A stretch of 64,000 bases of DNA. Origin: Knufia peltigerae. Lineage: Eukaryota; Ascomycota; Eurotiomycetes; Chaetothyriales; Trichomeriaceae. The DNA lies in NCBI GenBank assembly GCA_030247855.1, contig JAPDRN010000012.1, positions 403,274 to 467,273 on the forward strand, given 5' to 3'. A program made the translations under genes and the position numbers. Under the pieces are notes generated by a model. That model was given only the letters and a program-made list of their open reading frames with translations, did no database searches and was not told where the DNA came from. Shown piece by piece: positions 31,514-43,706 of the stretch. How positions within the stretch are numbered: the first letter of the stretch is position 1; each line of letters begins with the position of its first letter.

Positions 31514-34500
31514 TTAAGGCTGAATCTTGGTACCGCTATTATAGTCAGGGCCGTCGTAAAAGGTGTTGTGAAATAGGCCGCTCGCTATTTGGTAACATTG
31601 GAGTTGCGGTGATCCGTAAACCAAGAAGCCAAGGCAGTCGTTGTTTTGCCCACATAATTCTGCACACGAAGCATAATCGGCAATATTGGTAATACTTGAA
31701 TAGCCGCCGGCCCCAGCATTCCAATCCTGGCCGCAGAGGCGATTGAACTGTGCGCCCGAGCTGGTCGTGAAGGGGTCGGTTTGGTCAGCACAAGTTCCTG
31801 TTATAGGAGAAAGCTTGCGACCGAGATCGAACCCAGCGTTACCTTGCACCCCGTTGCTGTCGGCGTATAATGTACAAGTTTGTATGGTTGTGGGGTCTGG
31901 ATTGAAAGGCGGGTCGGCAGGAAGCTCTGTGAACTGGTACTGGGCGTATTGGCAGCTTGGGACATTGGCACATGACTCCATGCAGTCGGCAAAGGAGGCA
32001 CTATTCTGAACAGATCCAATTTGGGTGCCACCAGTTTGAGTGTTGCATTCAAGCTCGAACTTGTCGTTATTGGCTGCTGTATAAGGACTCGACATGGCTG
32101 TACAAGTTGGAGAACTATTGGCGCTGGTAGTAGTAGTGGTGCTGGTCGTCGTGCTGGTTGTCGTGCTGGTTGTAGTTGTTGTCGACGTAGAAGTTGTAGT
32201 TGTGATCGTCATAGAAGTGGTCGTGGTGGTCGTAGACCCCATCGTCGAGGTGGTAGTGGTGGCAGGGCGAGAGATCAACATAACAGCCGTGTCGTACATT
32301 TTGGGGACTGCTCCGCCGTTCGAAGAGTCTTTCAGGTAACAGTGGCCCTCTTGTGATAGGTTGACCACGCCAGCAGCAGTTTGGTCAAACACAGCGGCGA
32401 CACAAGCCGCATTATTATCACACATCGTCAGACATGCGTCGAAGTTCGCCACCACCGCATTGTTAAGGTCTCCACTAGCAATGTCCATATTACAGGCTTC
32501 TTGGTACCGACTTCCTTGCAGACTAGTGTAGACGGATTGATCCACACATGATGTAGGCCCTGGAATCGCAGTGGTGGTAGTGGTGGTGGATGATGATGAT
32601 GTCGTGGCTGGCCCTGACACAACGGAAGCAAATTCATAACCCGTTTCAGAGAAGATGGGTTCACCGACTGACGCTGCAAGATTGCAATTGCCATTGTCCA
32701 ACACCACAAATTCACAGCCATCCGTGGTAGAGCATGCATCCACACAAGCCTCAAACGACATTGGTCCCAGCTGAGCAACGAACTGAGTAATTGATTGAGG
32801 GCGTTGACCACAAGAAAGTGAAAAAGTTGCACCGTTGGGGGCAGTAAATGGATTGGTCAAAGCTTCACATGAGCGCGTGGGCGCTGAAGATGTTGTGGTT
32901 GAAGAGACAGTGCTTGAAGTCATGCTGGTTGAAGACATACTCGTTGTTGTTGTAGGCGGAGGTGTAGTTGCGATCCTGAACCAGACGTTCCAGTAAGAGC
33001 TGGATGATTGCGCATCTTCGTCAGTCGTTGTCTTGAGGTTACAGCCGTTGAATTCGGGGCCGATTGGTGTAGTCCACCCAGCGCACCCAGTTAAGCCGTT
33101 ACACACGGTAGCACACTCTTCATAGCTCTCTGCCTGTGCCGGTCCAAGGTCGTTACCTTGAACGTCTGCATCCGGGCAGATGTAGTAGTCATAAGCTCCA
33201 CTAGTGAATTGGAATTCGGCATCATCGCAATATCCGGCTATCGAGGTAGACGTTGGGGCGGTGGACGATGTCGTCATCGTAGAATATATGGTGCTGGAGC
33301 TTGTTGTAGAGGCTGCCGTTGTGATCGACATGGTGCTTGTCAGCGTCGATTGACTGGTCGTAGTCTCCGAGACAGTAGAAGCCTGTGTCGATGTGGTGGA
33401 CTCAGCTGAACTGCTCTCCTCAGATGAAGTTGTGGTCTCTCCGGACGAAGTCGTTTGGCTCGAGGCAGCTGTGCTTGTCTCGCTTGATGTGGTGATCTCC
33501 CCGGTTGTTGTTGATGTACTTGGGCCACCGGTGGTTGTCTCCATCGACGATGTACCTGTAGCTGAACTTGTCACTAAGCTTGTGGTCTGAGAGGTCGACG
33601 ACATCGTGGTGGATGAAGAGGTTGATACCGATGGAGGAGCTAGAGTTCTGTCAGCATTTGGCGCCCGAGACGAACAATCGAAGAACATACCTTGTTGCAC
33701 TAGATTAACTGGCTGTGCACAGGTGGTCTGGTCGATGACCACGTAAATAGTGCTCCCATAGAGGCAGAAACCTCCTGCACCCTGAACCTGGCCGACCCCA
33801 GCAGGGAAGGTCCAATACTTGAACCCAGCCGGTGGGTTGGCAGACTTGATGAGCGGTGTATCTGTCGAATCACTGTTACTTCCCACCAGCTCGTTGTCCG
33901 TGACCAGGAAATCCCCATATAGATAAAAGATCGACGCCGAGGATTTTGTATCAGTCAAGCCGGCTTGATCACTATCTTCGAAGGTGACATAGCCCTGTGT
34001 TTCTGCCCTTCGACGTTTTGTCGAAGTGGTCGCAGCAACCTGCATAACAAACCCTGAAGGGAATGGGATCGATGTAGAAGAAGAGGCTGTCGCGGTTGAG
34101 CTTCCACTGCTGGATGCAGAGCTTGTAATAGTGGAAGCAGCCGAGGTGGTGCTGGATGAAGACAATTGACTTGTTGAGGTAGCCTGAGATGACGATGCTT
34201 GTGAGGTCGAGGCAACAGTGGAAGATTCTGAGGTAGGCACTGAGGTGCTGACTGGAGAAGATGTCTGTGAACTCGAGGTGGACACACCAGAAGAAGTCGG
34301 CAAGCTGGAAGTCGAAACTTGAGAAGAAGTTGACAGTTCTGAAGAGGTCGACGGTACAGAGGATGTCGCCATTCCGGAGGAGGACGAGCTGGAAGTAGAA
34401 GAACCAGGAGTCGACACAGCCGAGGATGTCGAGACAAGGGAAGATGTCGAGACAGGGGAAGATGTCGAGACAGGAGAAGATGTCAAAATAGTCGAGGACG

Positions 34501-36498
34501 ATGATCCCGAGGTACTCCCAGTTGAATAACTCGATACAACGCTGGTAGATGTAACGGATACAGTCGTTAGGGATGACGACGGAGTGGCTGACGACGATCC
34601 AGATGATTGAGAGCTAGTGGCCGAGGCTGTGACCGTAGACGAAGTTCCGCTGCTTGTTGTAGTAGCCGATGAGGTCGTAGAACTTGATCCTGTATCCAAA
34701 ACAAGGTAAATTGGATTTTGGCAGCTGCCGGGCTCGACATATGCCGCAACAAAGTTACCAAATGAACAAAAGCCAGCCGAACCTCTAAGCTGGGCCAACT
34801 TTCCGATAAAGAACCAAGTTTGTAAGCCAACAGGCATGTCTGTGAATAGCTTGACCGCGGAGATTGAATCATCCGAAATGGTACCCAGATATTGGTTATT
34901 CGAGACGAACGTATCGTTGTTAGCTCTGAATATCAATGCTGCTGAGTCCGAGCCCTCCACAATGACACCAGTGTTGCCGTTGTCGAAAGCGAGGTAGCGT
35001 TGAACTGTATCCTGCCTTCGAACTAAACCAGTCGGTGTTGCTTGGACAAGAAGCCTGAATCCGGCGCCAGTGGTGGTAACTTGGCCTACTGTGCTGGATG
35101 AAGAACTGCTAGACGAGCTGCTGGACGAAGCACTACTTGCTGAGGAGCTACTGGAGGAGGCGCTGCTTGCCGAGAAACTGCTGGATGAGGCACTGCTTGC
35201 CGAGGAACTGCTGGATGAGGCACTGCTTGCCGAGGAACTGCTGGATGAGGCACTGCTTGCTGAAGAGCTGCTGCTAGAACTGGAAGCCTGGATGCTGGTG
35301 GGGTTGTTAGAGCTCATCGACGTAATGGTTGAGCTGATGCTTGTGCTAAGGCTGGTAGCCACAATAGAGCTGGACAAGGTTCCTTATAGTGGGTTAGCTC
35401 AATGGCTTCGGGAATGATCGTTGATTGTCAGCTAGGCTCACCTGAAGACGTGGACCATGGTTTACTGGTAGATGTTACAGATCCAATCGGCGGTTTTGTT
35501 TGTGTCCAGTCTGCCCAGGTCGCTGGAGGTTTACCAGTGCTGGTAGGTCCATTGGGGAAGACAAAAGGTGGAACAACATAGACAATAACTTTAGTGATGA
35601 TAATGTCAAACTCAATTATCGTGGGTCGAGCGCATTTCCGAGTAACGGTGGCAGTCCAGTCTCGGCCTGGGAAAACTGCAGTCGTAGCAGCGTTAGTGCT
35701 AACAACAACACTACCACCCCAAGTATGGGTGACCGTCTGAGGTGGGACATGAATAGTAGTTGGAGGTGCTCTTTGTGGGAATTCGAAGACATAAACACCA
35801 GCAGAAGGGACTGATGTATGCTTTGAGCATACTGCAGATGCAGTGTTGGAGAAAATGGCCTTTGGGTTGTAGACCCAGACTTCATCAAATTCGCGGCATA
35901 TCGTTGGCTTGTTGGCGGTCTGCCGACACTCGATGACGTCGAGGTTCTGGAGCTTCTGTCCATGAGGCCCATTGCACTTATCGCAAAGGCCGCTACCTCC
36001 ATAACCAGGGATGGCAAGAGGACCCAATTGGTTGTACGGTGCATTCCACTCTTTCATTACCGTTGTGTATGCAGAGACGGTAGTTACGTGGGTGAAACGT
36101 CTCTTCCACTTTGTTGTGACGGTAGAAGTAACATGTGTATTGGTGATGGTACTGGAAGCTCGCGAGACCAGAACGTTTTGATCCGTTTTGGTAATGGTAG
36201 AGACAGTAGACGAGGGCAATGCATATGGACAAGGAATGACGGTAGAAACGAAGTCCCATGTTGAATACGAGTATCGGGTCCAGCATTTGGTCTTGATGCA
36301 GACCTGGTCCTGAGGCGAACAGGTGGACACCGGCTGATACTGAGTGGTGACTGTGATGGGAGTTGGTGTCTTCCATTGGTCAGGAGAAGGACAAGGAGTG
36401 ATCGTGGTGAGTGCGCTCGTCGTGGGCTGTCCCCATGCGTCCGCAAGAGCTGCGCCAAAGCTCCCTGCAAGGAGCAATCCCGTGATGGGATTAAACAT
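31514..36498 (-). CDS. Large secreted Ser/Thr-rich protein with five PAN/Apple-like domains
   Basis: Exon 1 is 36498-35442, then a 59-nt intron to 35383, then 35382-31514, with a probable further in-frame 51-nt intron at 33690-33640 (donor GTATGT, branch GCTGAC). The product has about 1,624 residues. A signal peptide (MFNPITGLLLAGSFGAALA) leads to a Cys-containing domain. A poly-Ser/Ala tandem repeat follows, then two similar about 120-residue domains (each ending GFCSFG or GFCLYG, resembling fungal DUF7908), separated by Ser/Thr mucin-like spacers. Five PAN/Apple-like cysteine modules end the protein (repeated pattern C-x-x-C plus GC or C-x-A). This is a highly O-glycosylated wall or adhesion protein in appearance. 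No anchor is seen at the C-terminus. Confidence 0.88.
33640..33690 (-). other. Probable in-frame 51-nt intron in the PAN-domain gene
   Basis: On the minus strand the segment begins GTATGT, has GCTGAC near its end and finishes CTCTAG. It is a multiple of three with no stop, so retention would add 17 residues of non-repetitive sequence inside a Ser/Thr spacer. Confidence 0.7.
35100..35285. repeat. Minisatellite encoding Ser/Ala repeat, 30-bp unit
   Basis: A 30-base unit (plus strand core CTGCTGGATGAGGCACTGCT) repeats about four to five times with few changes, giving an alternating Ser-run/Ala-Ser-Ser pattern in the large secreted protein. The opposite strand forms a Leu/Glu/Asp open frame, which is only the mirror of the repeat. 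Confidence 0.85.
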
Positions 36499-39169
36499 GA
36501 TGCAAAAGAATGACTGGGGTCGGATAGGGTGCAAAAATAACAAAAAAAGAGTGACTGAGGAGAGAACTCGACTGCTGTGCTATTATCTGCTCCTTTATAC
36601 AAGACAGTACCTGTGAAAACGGTCCCAAATGATCCCAAAACAAACTTCAGTCTTACGCCGACATGATAGGCGTGATCATGATTGCGATTCTACAATAATC
36701 AATCATTTCTCAACTCGTCCAGGGGCAAACAAGGTCAGCTCCACCGCAATACATCAAGAATGAGTGATATAGTAAATTCATTGTTGGTGCAAGACAGGCC
36801 AATTGAGTGGGCGAGGCCTAGCAATCTTCTCTGACGGGCAGCATTGATGCTGGTGGAAGTTAGGCTTTCGAGGCATCGGAAATCTGGGTCGAGCCGAGAT
36901 CTACTCCTTATAGGCGAGGGCGGATGCTGGAGTATAGTGAAGATGCTACTGACAGTCATTAGACTCGCTTGATAGTGGTATGGATCCATAGATCGCAAAA
37001 AGAAACCAGGGGATTGGCTTCTGAAATGAATGAGGCTGTCTGTCAGTGTGCTAATAACGACGTTGAAGTTCGCACACTTGGTTCAGCCGTGAGGTAAGCA
37101 CCGTGTGAGTTTTCATTGGGAAATCTTGCACCTATGTACGACGATTGGCCTCGTGGTCTGAGGTCTTCTTGGCAGGGACACACATAATTTCTGGGGTTGT
37201 CCGATCTACACATTCTTCGGTAGTTTAATCGGCATCGATGCGAATAGGGAGCGCAGAGTGGCTCGTGGTACGGAGAAAGAATCCTTGGTATTTACGTGTG
37301 GCATTCATCTTAGCCTTGTTCACAAGTTAGGGAGCTGGCTAGAACGCCAGAGGCGACCATTTTTCCACTGGCAGGTGTCTCGAGAACATTGACGGTGTGT
37401 GGGTGGCCAAGGTCAGTGGTCTAGCGGCTCGAGCCATCTGTCACTGGGGCTCTGATGGCTCCGGGATCGAGGACAGTGGCGCGAAGGATATCACGATACC
37501 TTATTCGGAAGGTAAAATGTGATACAGTCTCAAGCGACTCTCCCTATTGTAACTCCTGCTGTATAGGTAAGAACGCACTGTTTCTTGGCCTAAGAAAAAC
37601 ATCGATTATGTCAAAACGATATTTCCTTGCAAGTCAACTTGTGGAAATATTTCTTCAGGTTTGCAGTGATCTTCGACTATAGTATCACCAACTAGCATGA
37701 GACCAGCAATGTTATTTCTTCATCATAAAGAGAAAGTTTATTTCGATCAATGAAAACGCAGTCTGACGAGTTCTCTTAAGCGGGGTAATATCATTCTCTC
37801 AAATTACTCGACGTGCAGAATGCGCAAAGGTAGCGCTGAGTGACAGGAATCTCGTATTTAGATACCATCAAAATACGTAACAGATGTTTGTGCTGCATAT
37901 GCGCCAAACTTGCTTCACGCCTGGTATCAACCTACACGAGCATAATCGAGATCCATATACCGTCGAACGGCAACACACTAGAGGCATCGAGAGATGATTC
38001 AGAAAACAAGAGGTGGCTGACAAAAAAGAACTTATCCCACTGACATCGAAACCGCGTTCGCGGACTAACTGAAATTGTAGGTCGGCTTTCGCTGCACCAT
38101 TGCCCCAAATAGTGACGTGAGAAAACCACCGGTGAGCAAATAAACTAGCGACATTCTGGTCAACAGCAAGGCCGAGTGTTTAAGAGCTCAACAGAAACGA
38201 TGGTGCACGTATTGAAGCTGACGGCTACAGAGTTGGGTTCGCAAAGCCTACTCAATACTGGGTAACTGGTACCGAATCAAGCGACCACCACCGCAAGCGA
38301 CCGATCACTCCAGGTGCTCTTCTCAGCACCTGCAAAGCTGTGAAGAACTAATAACTTTGCCATAGTCCAATTTACAAGGATCTTGAATGATGGTCGCAAC
38401 ACCGCACAACACTGTCGGCAGCTTGCCAACACCAGTCACCAACAGCACAATAATCAATATCTTCAGATCAGCGAATCTAAACATGTTTTGGCATTGGCAC
38501 CATGGCTCTAAAAGAGTCAAATTTCATAAAGACCTGTCTTCACATCGCATGCTATACCACGGCCAGATGCCGACGATTGTTCTTCGCTATCTGAGCTATT
38601 GTGATCCGTTCAGCGCTCACTCCACGAAGTGTATGATTTCGTGTTGTCGTTGCTTGAAGTCGATCAAAAGGCAAGATGCTGGCTGCGACCAGAACCGATA
38701 TAGGTACGTCATCGAACTTTCGCGGCCCCTGTTGGGTTTCCAGGAGAGGCTTGACAAATGCAAGTTAGTTACCGATAATCAACCCGCTACACATGACCGC
38801 CGATTAATTTTGGTCGCCGCGGGAGTTCACTCGCAGCCAATGAGCACTGACACTCTAAAATCTTCGGAGCGCACATGATTGATTGACGATTCCACTTGGC
38901 AATGAAAGTGGCATGGTCAAATGTTATTATAGCAAACCAGCTTCTTTCCAAGTCCCGTTATCTCGCGGATACAAACAGCATGCCGATCTAAAATTAGCAA
39001 TTGGACACGCGTAATATACCTCTCTTATCCGGCTTACCGTCCTTCAATAGAAAGACCGTTGTATATAAGCTGTTACTCCGTGACTCCCTTCCCTTATACT
39101 ATCAGGTTATCGCTGTCCATTACCGAGGACAAAGAGCGAACTCGAACCCACAACTATCGAATACCAAGT
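36499..39169. other. Gene-poor stretch with possible decayed zinc-cluster fragment
   Basis: About 2.7 kb. The first 100 bases hold the promoter of the secreted protein gene. At about 37480-37565 the plus strand encodes IRKVKCDTVSSDSPYC then NSC, resembling the second half of a Zn2Cys6 motif, but with no first cysteine pair and no downstream domain. I treat it as chance or a relic. No intact gene is seen. Confidence 0.45.
36592..36599 (-). promoter_or_regulatory. TATA box of the large secreted protein gene
   Basis: The minus strand reads TATAAAGG about 95 bases upstream of the start codon at 36498, a good position for a core promoter. Confidence 0.6.
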
Positions 39170-39634
39170 ATGTCCGAGAATGGCAAAATCATCGAGGATG
39201 ACAAGACAGTCGATCAGCGAGATCCTCTCAGCGAAGAACAACAAGAGTTTAGCAAGATTATGAGTTCTTTGAAATTGGATCCAATGGGGGTAGTCTGCCT
39301 TGGTAAGGATGGGGTGTTACGATCATTGACGGCGGATCGCGATGTCATCGATGCTGTTGCACTTGCCCCGAAACACATCAAGGCAATGCTCGACAGAATG
39401 TCGTTCAGCCAGGAAGCCGAAAATATTTGGCGAGGCGTGGATGGCACTACTGTGCCCAAAGAGCTGTGGTACAATCCAGACAAAGACGATCTGCCGCCAC
39501 CGTTGAGTGAAGAGGAGAAGGAAGAGGCAAGGACGATGATGGAAGAGAATAAGCTGGACGGAACACCCCACGAAGGGGCCTCGAGTTGCTGTGGCCCAGC
39601 CATGATGTCGGATCACAAAATTTTGAAGCCATAA
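39170..39634 (+). CDS. Small acidic hypothetical protein
   Basis: A single frame of 154 residues from ATG 39170. Highly charged N-terminal (DPLSEEQQEFSKIM), a centre with GVVCLGKDGVLRSL and APKHIKAMLDRMSF, then a Pro/Glu-rich stretch (PPPLSEEEKEEARTMMEE) and a C-terminal SSCCGPAMM. No signal peptide or membrane segment is visible. It looks like a genuine conserved-type fungal cytosolic protein, but I do not recognise a family. The frame is open upstream to 39059, where the composition changes; that part is probably leader. Confidence 0.6.
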   Translation: MSENGKIIEDDKTVDQRDPLSEEQQEFSKIMSSLKLDPMGVVCLGKDGVLRSLTADRDVIDAVALAPKHIKAMLDRMSFSQEAENIWRGVDGTTVPKELWYNPDKDDLPPPLSEEEKEEARTMMEENKLDGTPHEGASSCCGPAMMSDHKILKP

Positions 39635-42087
39635 GTATGATGGATAGGCCGTATTTCTCATGCCGGATTGTTTCCCTCGGGAAGCGGTCTGACTTGAAAC
39701 ACCTGCCAACCTGATGTCATCGGGCTGGTTCCGCCGACATGAGCTCTTACCTACGCATCAGCCACAATAAACCACTCATCTGTACCAGCAAAATTAAGCT
39801 TGGGAAAACGATGAGGTGATCCAGCGCCGAATAATGCCTGCCAGTCAGGTGGACACCCCTTAGGAAGACAGGGCCCCTTCTTTCAGCATCGCTCCCACGA
39901 TACCCCAGAAGACGAACTACTGTATATCTGCGATTTCACGCCCCAAGACCTCTCAGCCTGGGAGCAGAGAACATGTTCCAAGGTTGGAAGTGTCATCTTT
40001 CGTTTTCTGGAAATGCCCCGCGCGTGTGCCATGGTTGAAGAGTAGACTCTTTCGGAGCATTCGAAACCAGGTGCTTCGGGACCGGCCAAGGCCGCTTCTG
40101 AGCTTTGGATAATTTGATTGTTTGCTGTTGTATGGCTTGGCAATGTTGTCTTGTATGGCATTCGACCTGTTTCTACAACGATAGCGTACTGTAACATCCT
40201 TGGCTTGGGCTTGAATATGCAAGAAATGGAGCTCGAGTCACCGTCTTGCACTCCGGTCGAAAGGAGTTAGTGTGGACATATGGAAGGCCCTGTACGGTAG
40301 CATAGCTCTCTGTTTAAGCGAGAAAGATCTCAAGTACAGTAGTCACCATATCGAATCATGCTATCACTACCAACACCACCCATAGCTCTGAGAATATCTT
40401 TCAGACGCATCACACACTACCACTTCCACAGCTTCCCAACATCGCAGCACGCCATCTACACGAAGAACTCCGTGGGGCACGCGTTCGGTTGCCGATGGTA
40501 ACTTGATGGTGGAGAGCGGGCATTGACCAGAGAAGTATCAACGAGCAAGCCTCGCACACTACACGTCCTTCCCATACGGTACATCTGGACTTCATGCAGC
40601 GCACTCAACCAATGGCTATCCAGCTGGGGCGGCTGGGCGCTCGACAACCCCGGCGATAGTAATCCAGCTGGAGCAGGACGCGGATTGGGCGGATGCTGCG
40701 GATTAAGTCACTGGCGGTGGCGTCCACGATGCAACCATACATCGACACAGACGAGTCTTCATCGGTAAACAGAAGCACAGGAGGGCTGGGGATGGCCTGA
40801 CAAGTACAATAGACAGAGAACAAATGCTATGATTGTTAGTAGGGATATCCAACTCATACTCAAACGCTGTATAGCTGCCACTTAATCGGCGGCTGGGACA
40901 GCCTATGGCGTTGAAAAAACGAGTTTAGCCAAAACTCGCCAACTAACGTAATGTAGTGGCCAGTACGTGTTTTCTGCGGCGGAAACTGTGTGGGCAGTCT
41001 GTCAGATCTCACCCACTCGGTATTTCCCATTTCAAAGGATGTTGTCACATATATCCAACCTAAGAGTGGACATGGCGTACATTTCGCAGTAAGTCCTATT
41101 TCGACTTGTTGGCACTTTGGAATTGGTTGGTATCCAATCCGCAGCTAAATGCAACTGATGCCTTATTTGTCATGACAAGCTTCTTGAAAAGAAATCGCGT
41201 TTAGTCGTTGATTGTACAGTGACCCGCTCCGATGAAGTGTGTGTATGCAAAAAGCCAAACGGTAAGGTCTTGTGCACCGCCGTTGAATCTTGCTGTAACA
41301 AGAGAAAGACGGTCTGTACTTTCGAGATCTGATAGACTCCGCTGAGCATAGAAAACGATTGTCCTACTGGACCGTCTTCGTAAGAGGCAGGAGCTGTACA
41401 GACTGCTGGTTCGCGTGTAATTTTCGCAAGACAAAAAGGTTTGTTCCAAGTGACTTGGTCAGTGAGAGAATGCGGGCGGTGTCAAACGGCCACGAAGCTT
41501 TGCTCCTCATGTCCAATAATGCTGACAACTCTCACCTCTAATTGACTTGCCGCATTCATCTATAGGCAGGCAGTTGAGGAGATCATTGATTGCCACGTTT
41601 CTCCACCAAGCGACGACGTACCCCCCACTGAGCTGTTGTCCTAGATTTTCGTGTCTGGCCGATTTCGCCGAGTCAAAATCGGAGGATCGGCCGTGGCCTT
41701 TGCAAATCCCTTGACCTCCCCGACAGTCTACATTTCGGAATCCACAATCGGCCACAATCTCGCAGGCATGGACCAGGAGAAGGGCAAGGCCAACTCACAA
41801 CCATGAAACAGATACTTTCGAAGGTATAACTTAGCGACGTACTCCCACCCGAAAGGCGGAGCTATTCGGCTGGTGGCTTCTGAGCCTCAAAATATTCGCA
41901 ATCGTTGCCAGGTCGCTGGATGTGCCTCAAGGTTCCATTGTGAAGTATCTCATTCTTTGCCGGGCCGCAGTCTACACAAGGGAAATCTAGTGTTAAGGAC
42001 TTCTCGTCAAATCATAGAGTCACCAATTTGCAGATTCTCGTCATGTTCCACAACCGTGTACCTTGACGTTCAAACGAACTGTACATC
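39635..42087. other. Gene-poor stretch with a Cys-rich short frame
   Basis: About 2.45 kb. The only notable content is a short plus-strand frame around 41159-41332 with a run of cysteines. It has no upstream ATG in frame before a stop, so it would need an upstream exon. The last 200 bases should hold the lactonase promoter. No other gene is supported. Confidence 0.45.
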
Positions 42088-43320
42088 ATGGCAGAGACGA
42101 AGGGGTCGCCGCTCGGGCTCTACATAGCACTCCAGAGTACTGGCTTGGTCGAGGTGGCTTTTGACCCGGAAAAGCCCCGCGAAGAGTCCATGTCCGTCAC
42201 TTCGATTTGTACGAAGGCCGGTTACAAACCAAACTGGGTTCTCCCGCACAAGGACAAAGTCTACAGTGTCAGTCGGACCAACTTTCCGTACAAGGGATCC
42301 TCTTCTGGTGGTATTCATGCATTCAGAAAGGGCGGGCCTCGACCTGGTCTGGAGCCCATCAACCACGTCTCCAGTCGTGGTGAAGGAGGCTGCCATCTTG
42401 AAGTGAGCCCGGACGGCAAGGCGATAGTCGTTGCCAACATTACTGGCTCTACTATCACCGTATGCCCACTGGCAGATGATGGCAGCATCGGTGAACACAC
42501 ATTCGTGTTCGACTACAACAAGACCGATCCTAATGATGTCGAAGCCCATCCTCACCAAACGTCCTTCGACGAATCTGGACGATTTATCATTTCGACGCTT
42601 CGTACCATGGACAAAGTGGACATTTATCGGTACAATGGTCCCAGCGATGTGAAGTTGACGAAACGATTCGCCTTGCCAAAGAAAGTGGCTGGACCCCGGC
42701 ATTTTACGACTTGGACCACGGGACCTACTAAAATGTATTTGTATATCGTTAGCGAAAAGGAGAATTCAGTCCGGGTCTACACCGTGGACACAAGTTCGAC
42801 TGAAATTGCCGTCGAGCTAAAACAAACTCTCTCGACAATGGGCAAAGACCTGCCGTTGACAGATTTTGGCAAAGACTTCGCGTCAGAGATCAGCATTAGT
42901 AACGACCGCAAATTCCTATATGCCTCCAACAGAGGCCTGCAGAATCTAGAGAACGACACCATTTCAGTATACGCCGTGAATCAGGACCCAGCCAACGACG
43001 AGCATCACCTGACCTACATCGACACCCAGCGGATATACGGCAAGCACCCCCGTAGTTTCTCGCTCTCACCTGACAAGGAAAATAAATGGGTGGCTGTGGC
43101 CAACCAATTTAGTCAAGACGTTGTCATATTCGAGAGAGACGAAAAGACCGGTCGTCTAGGGAATTTGAGAGGCAAGCTCAATGTAACGGCTAGCTTACCG
43201 CCTCGGTCTCCTCTAGACCAAGTAACGCTGAAGAAGGAGGTGAATTGGGAAGGCAGCGTCAACCTGCGCGACATTCTCCAGGGGCGAGAAGGAGGGCCTG
43301 TATGCGTGCAGTGGAAGTAG
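42088..43320 (+). CDS. Seven-bladed beta-propeller lactonase
   Basis: Intronless, 410 residues. Repeated blade motifs (GGCHLEVSPDGKAIVVANI; ISISNDRKFLYASNRG; SFSLSPDKENKWVAVANQ) and VEAHPHQTSFDESG mark the lactonase family that includes bacterial 6-phosphogluconolactonase-like proteins and the fungal 3-carboxy-cis,cis-muconate cyclase. GPRHFTTW matches the conserved GPRH element of the family. No signal peptide. It may open or form a lactone of an unsaturated dicarboxylic acid. It lies upstream of the dehydrogenase, permease and PrpF/PrpD genes in the same stretch. Confidence 0.9.
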   Translation: MAETKGSPLGLYIALQSTGLVEVAFDPEKPREESMSVTSICTKAGYKPNWVLPHKDKVYSVSRTNFPYKGSSSGGIHAFRKGGPRPGLEPINHVSSRGEGGCHLEVSPDGKAIVVANITGSTITVCPLADDGSIGEHTFVFDYNKTDPNDVEAHPHQTSFDESGRFIISTLRTMDKVDIYRYNGPSDVKLTKRFALPKKVAGPRHFTTWTTGPTKMYLYIVSEKENSVRVYTVDTSSTEIAVELKQTLSTMGKDLPLTDFGKDFASEISISNDRKFLYASNRGLQNLENDTISVYAVNQDPANDEHHLTYIDTQRIYGKHPRSFSLSPDKENKWVAVANQFSQDVVIFERDEKTGRLGNLRGKLNVTASLPPRSPLDQVTLKKEVNWEGSVNLRDILQGREGGPVCVQWK

Positions 43321-43706
43321 GGTGGAACTCATATGGCTTAGTAGGTAGTGGTTGATAGTGCGATATCTTGGTAGCTTGTAGTGCACAGATCAACCATAGT
43401 CTCAAGTGGTCAGCACCATTCGGTCATCTCTACGGATGTTCAGAAGGAGTCTAGTATAGGCGACAGCTGCACCGCTTCTGGGTATACCATAAGCAACCAC
43501 TGGGGACTACAACAAGAACTTACCTATGCTCAGAGTACTCATATGCCTCTACCGGTGCCGTGATGGGAGCGGTATGAAGCAGTTTCAATGCCATCTCCGG
43601 TGTTCGGAACTTCTAAACGGCTCGAGGGTCATCTAAAACAACGTAGGCGACTTGCCAGTCTTGTCGCATGACCAAAAGGGACCCTCCTCAAGCATAAATT
43701 GTGAAG
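43321..43706. other. Intergenic, nothing recognised
   Basis: 386 bases between the lactonase and the dehydrogenase-like gene on the same strand. No repeat or coding frame of note. Confidence 0.5.

Noticed and set aside
35070..35417. Plus-strand Leu/Glu/Asp-rich repeated frame
   Set aside because: It is the exact antisense of the Ser/Ala minisatellite in the large secreted protein; no independent start context or domain.
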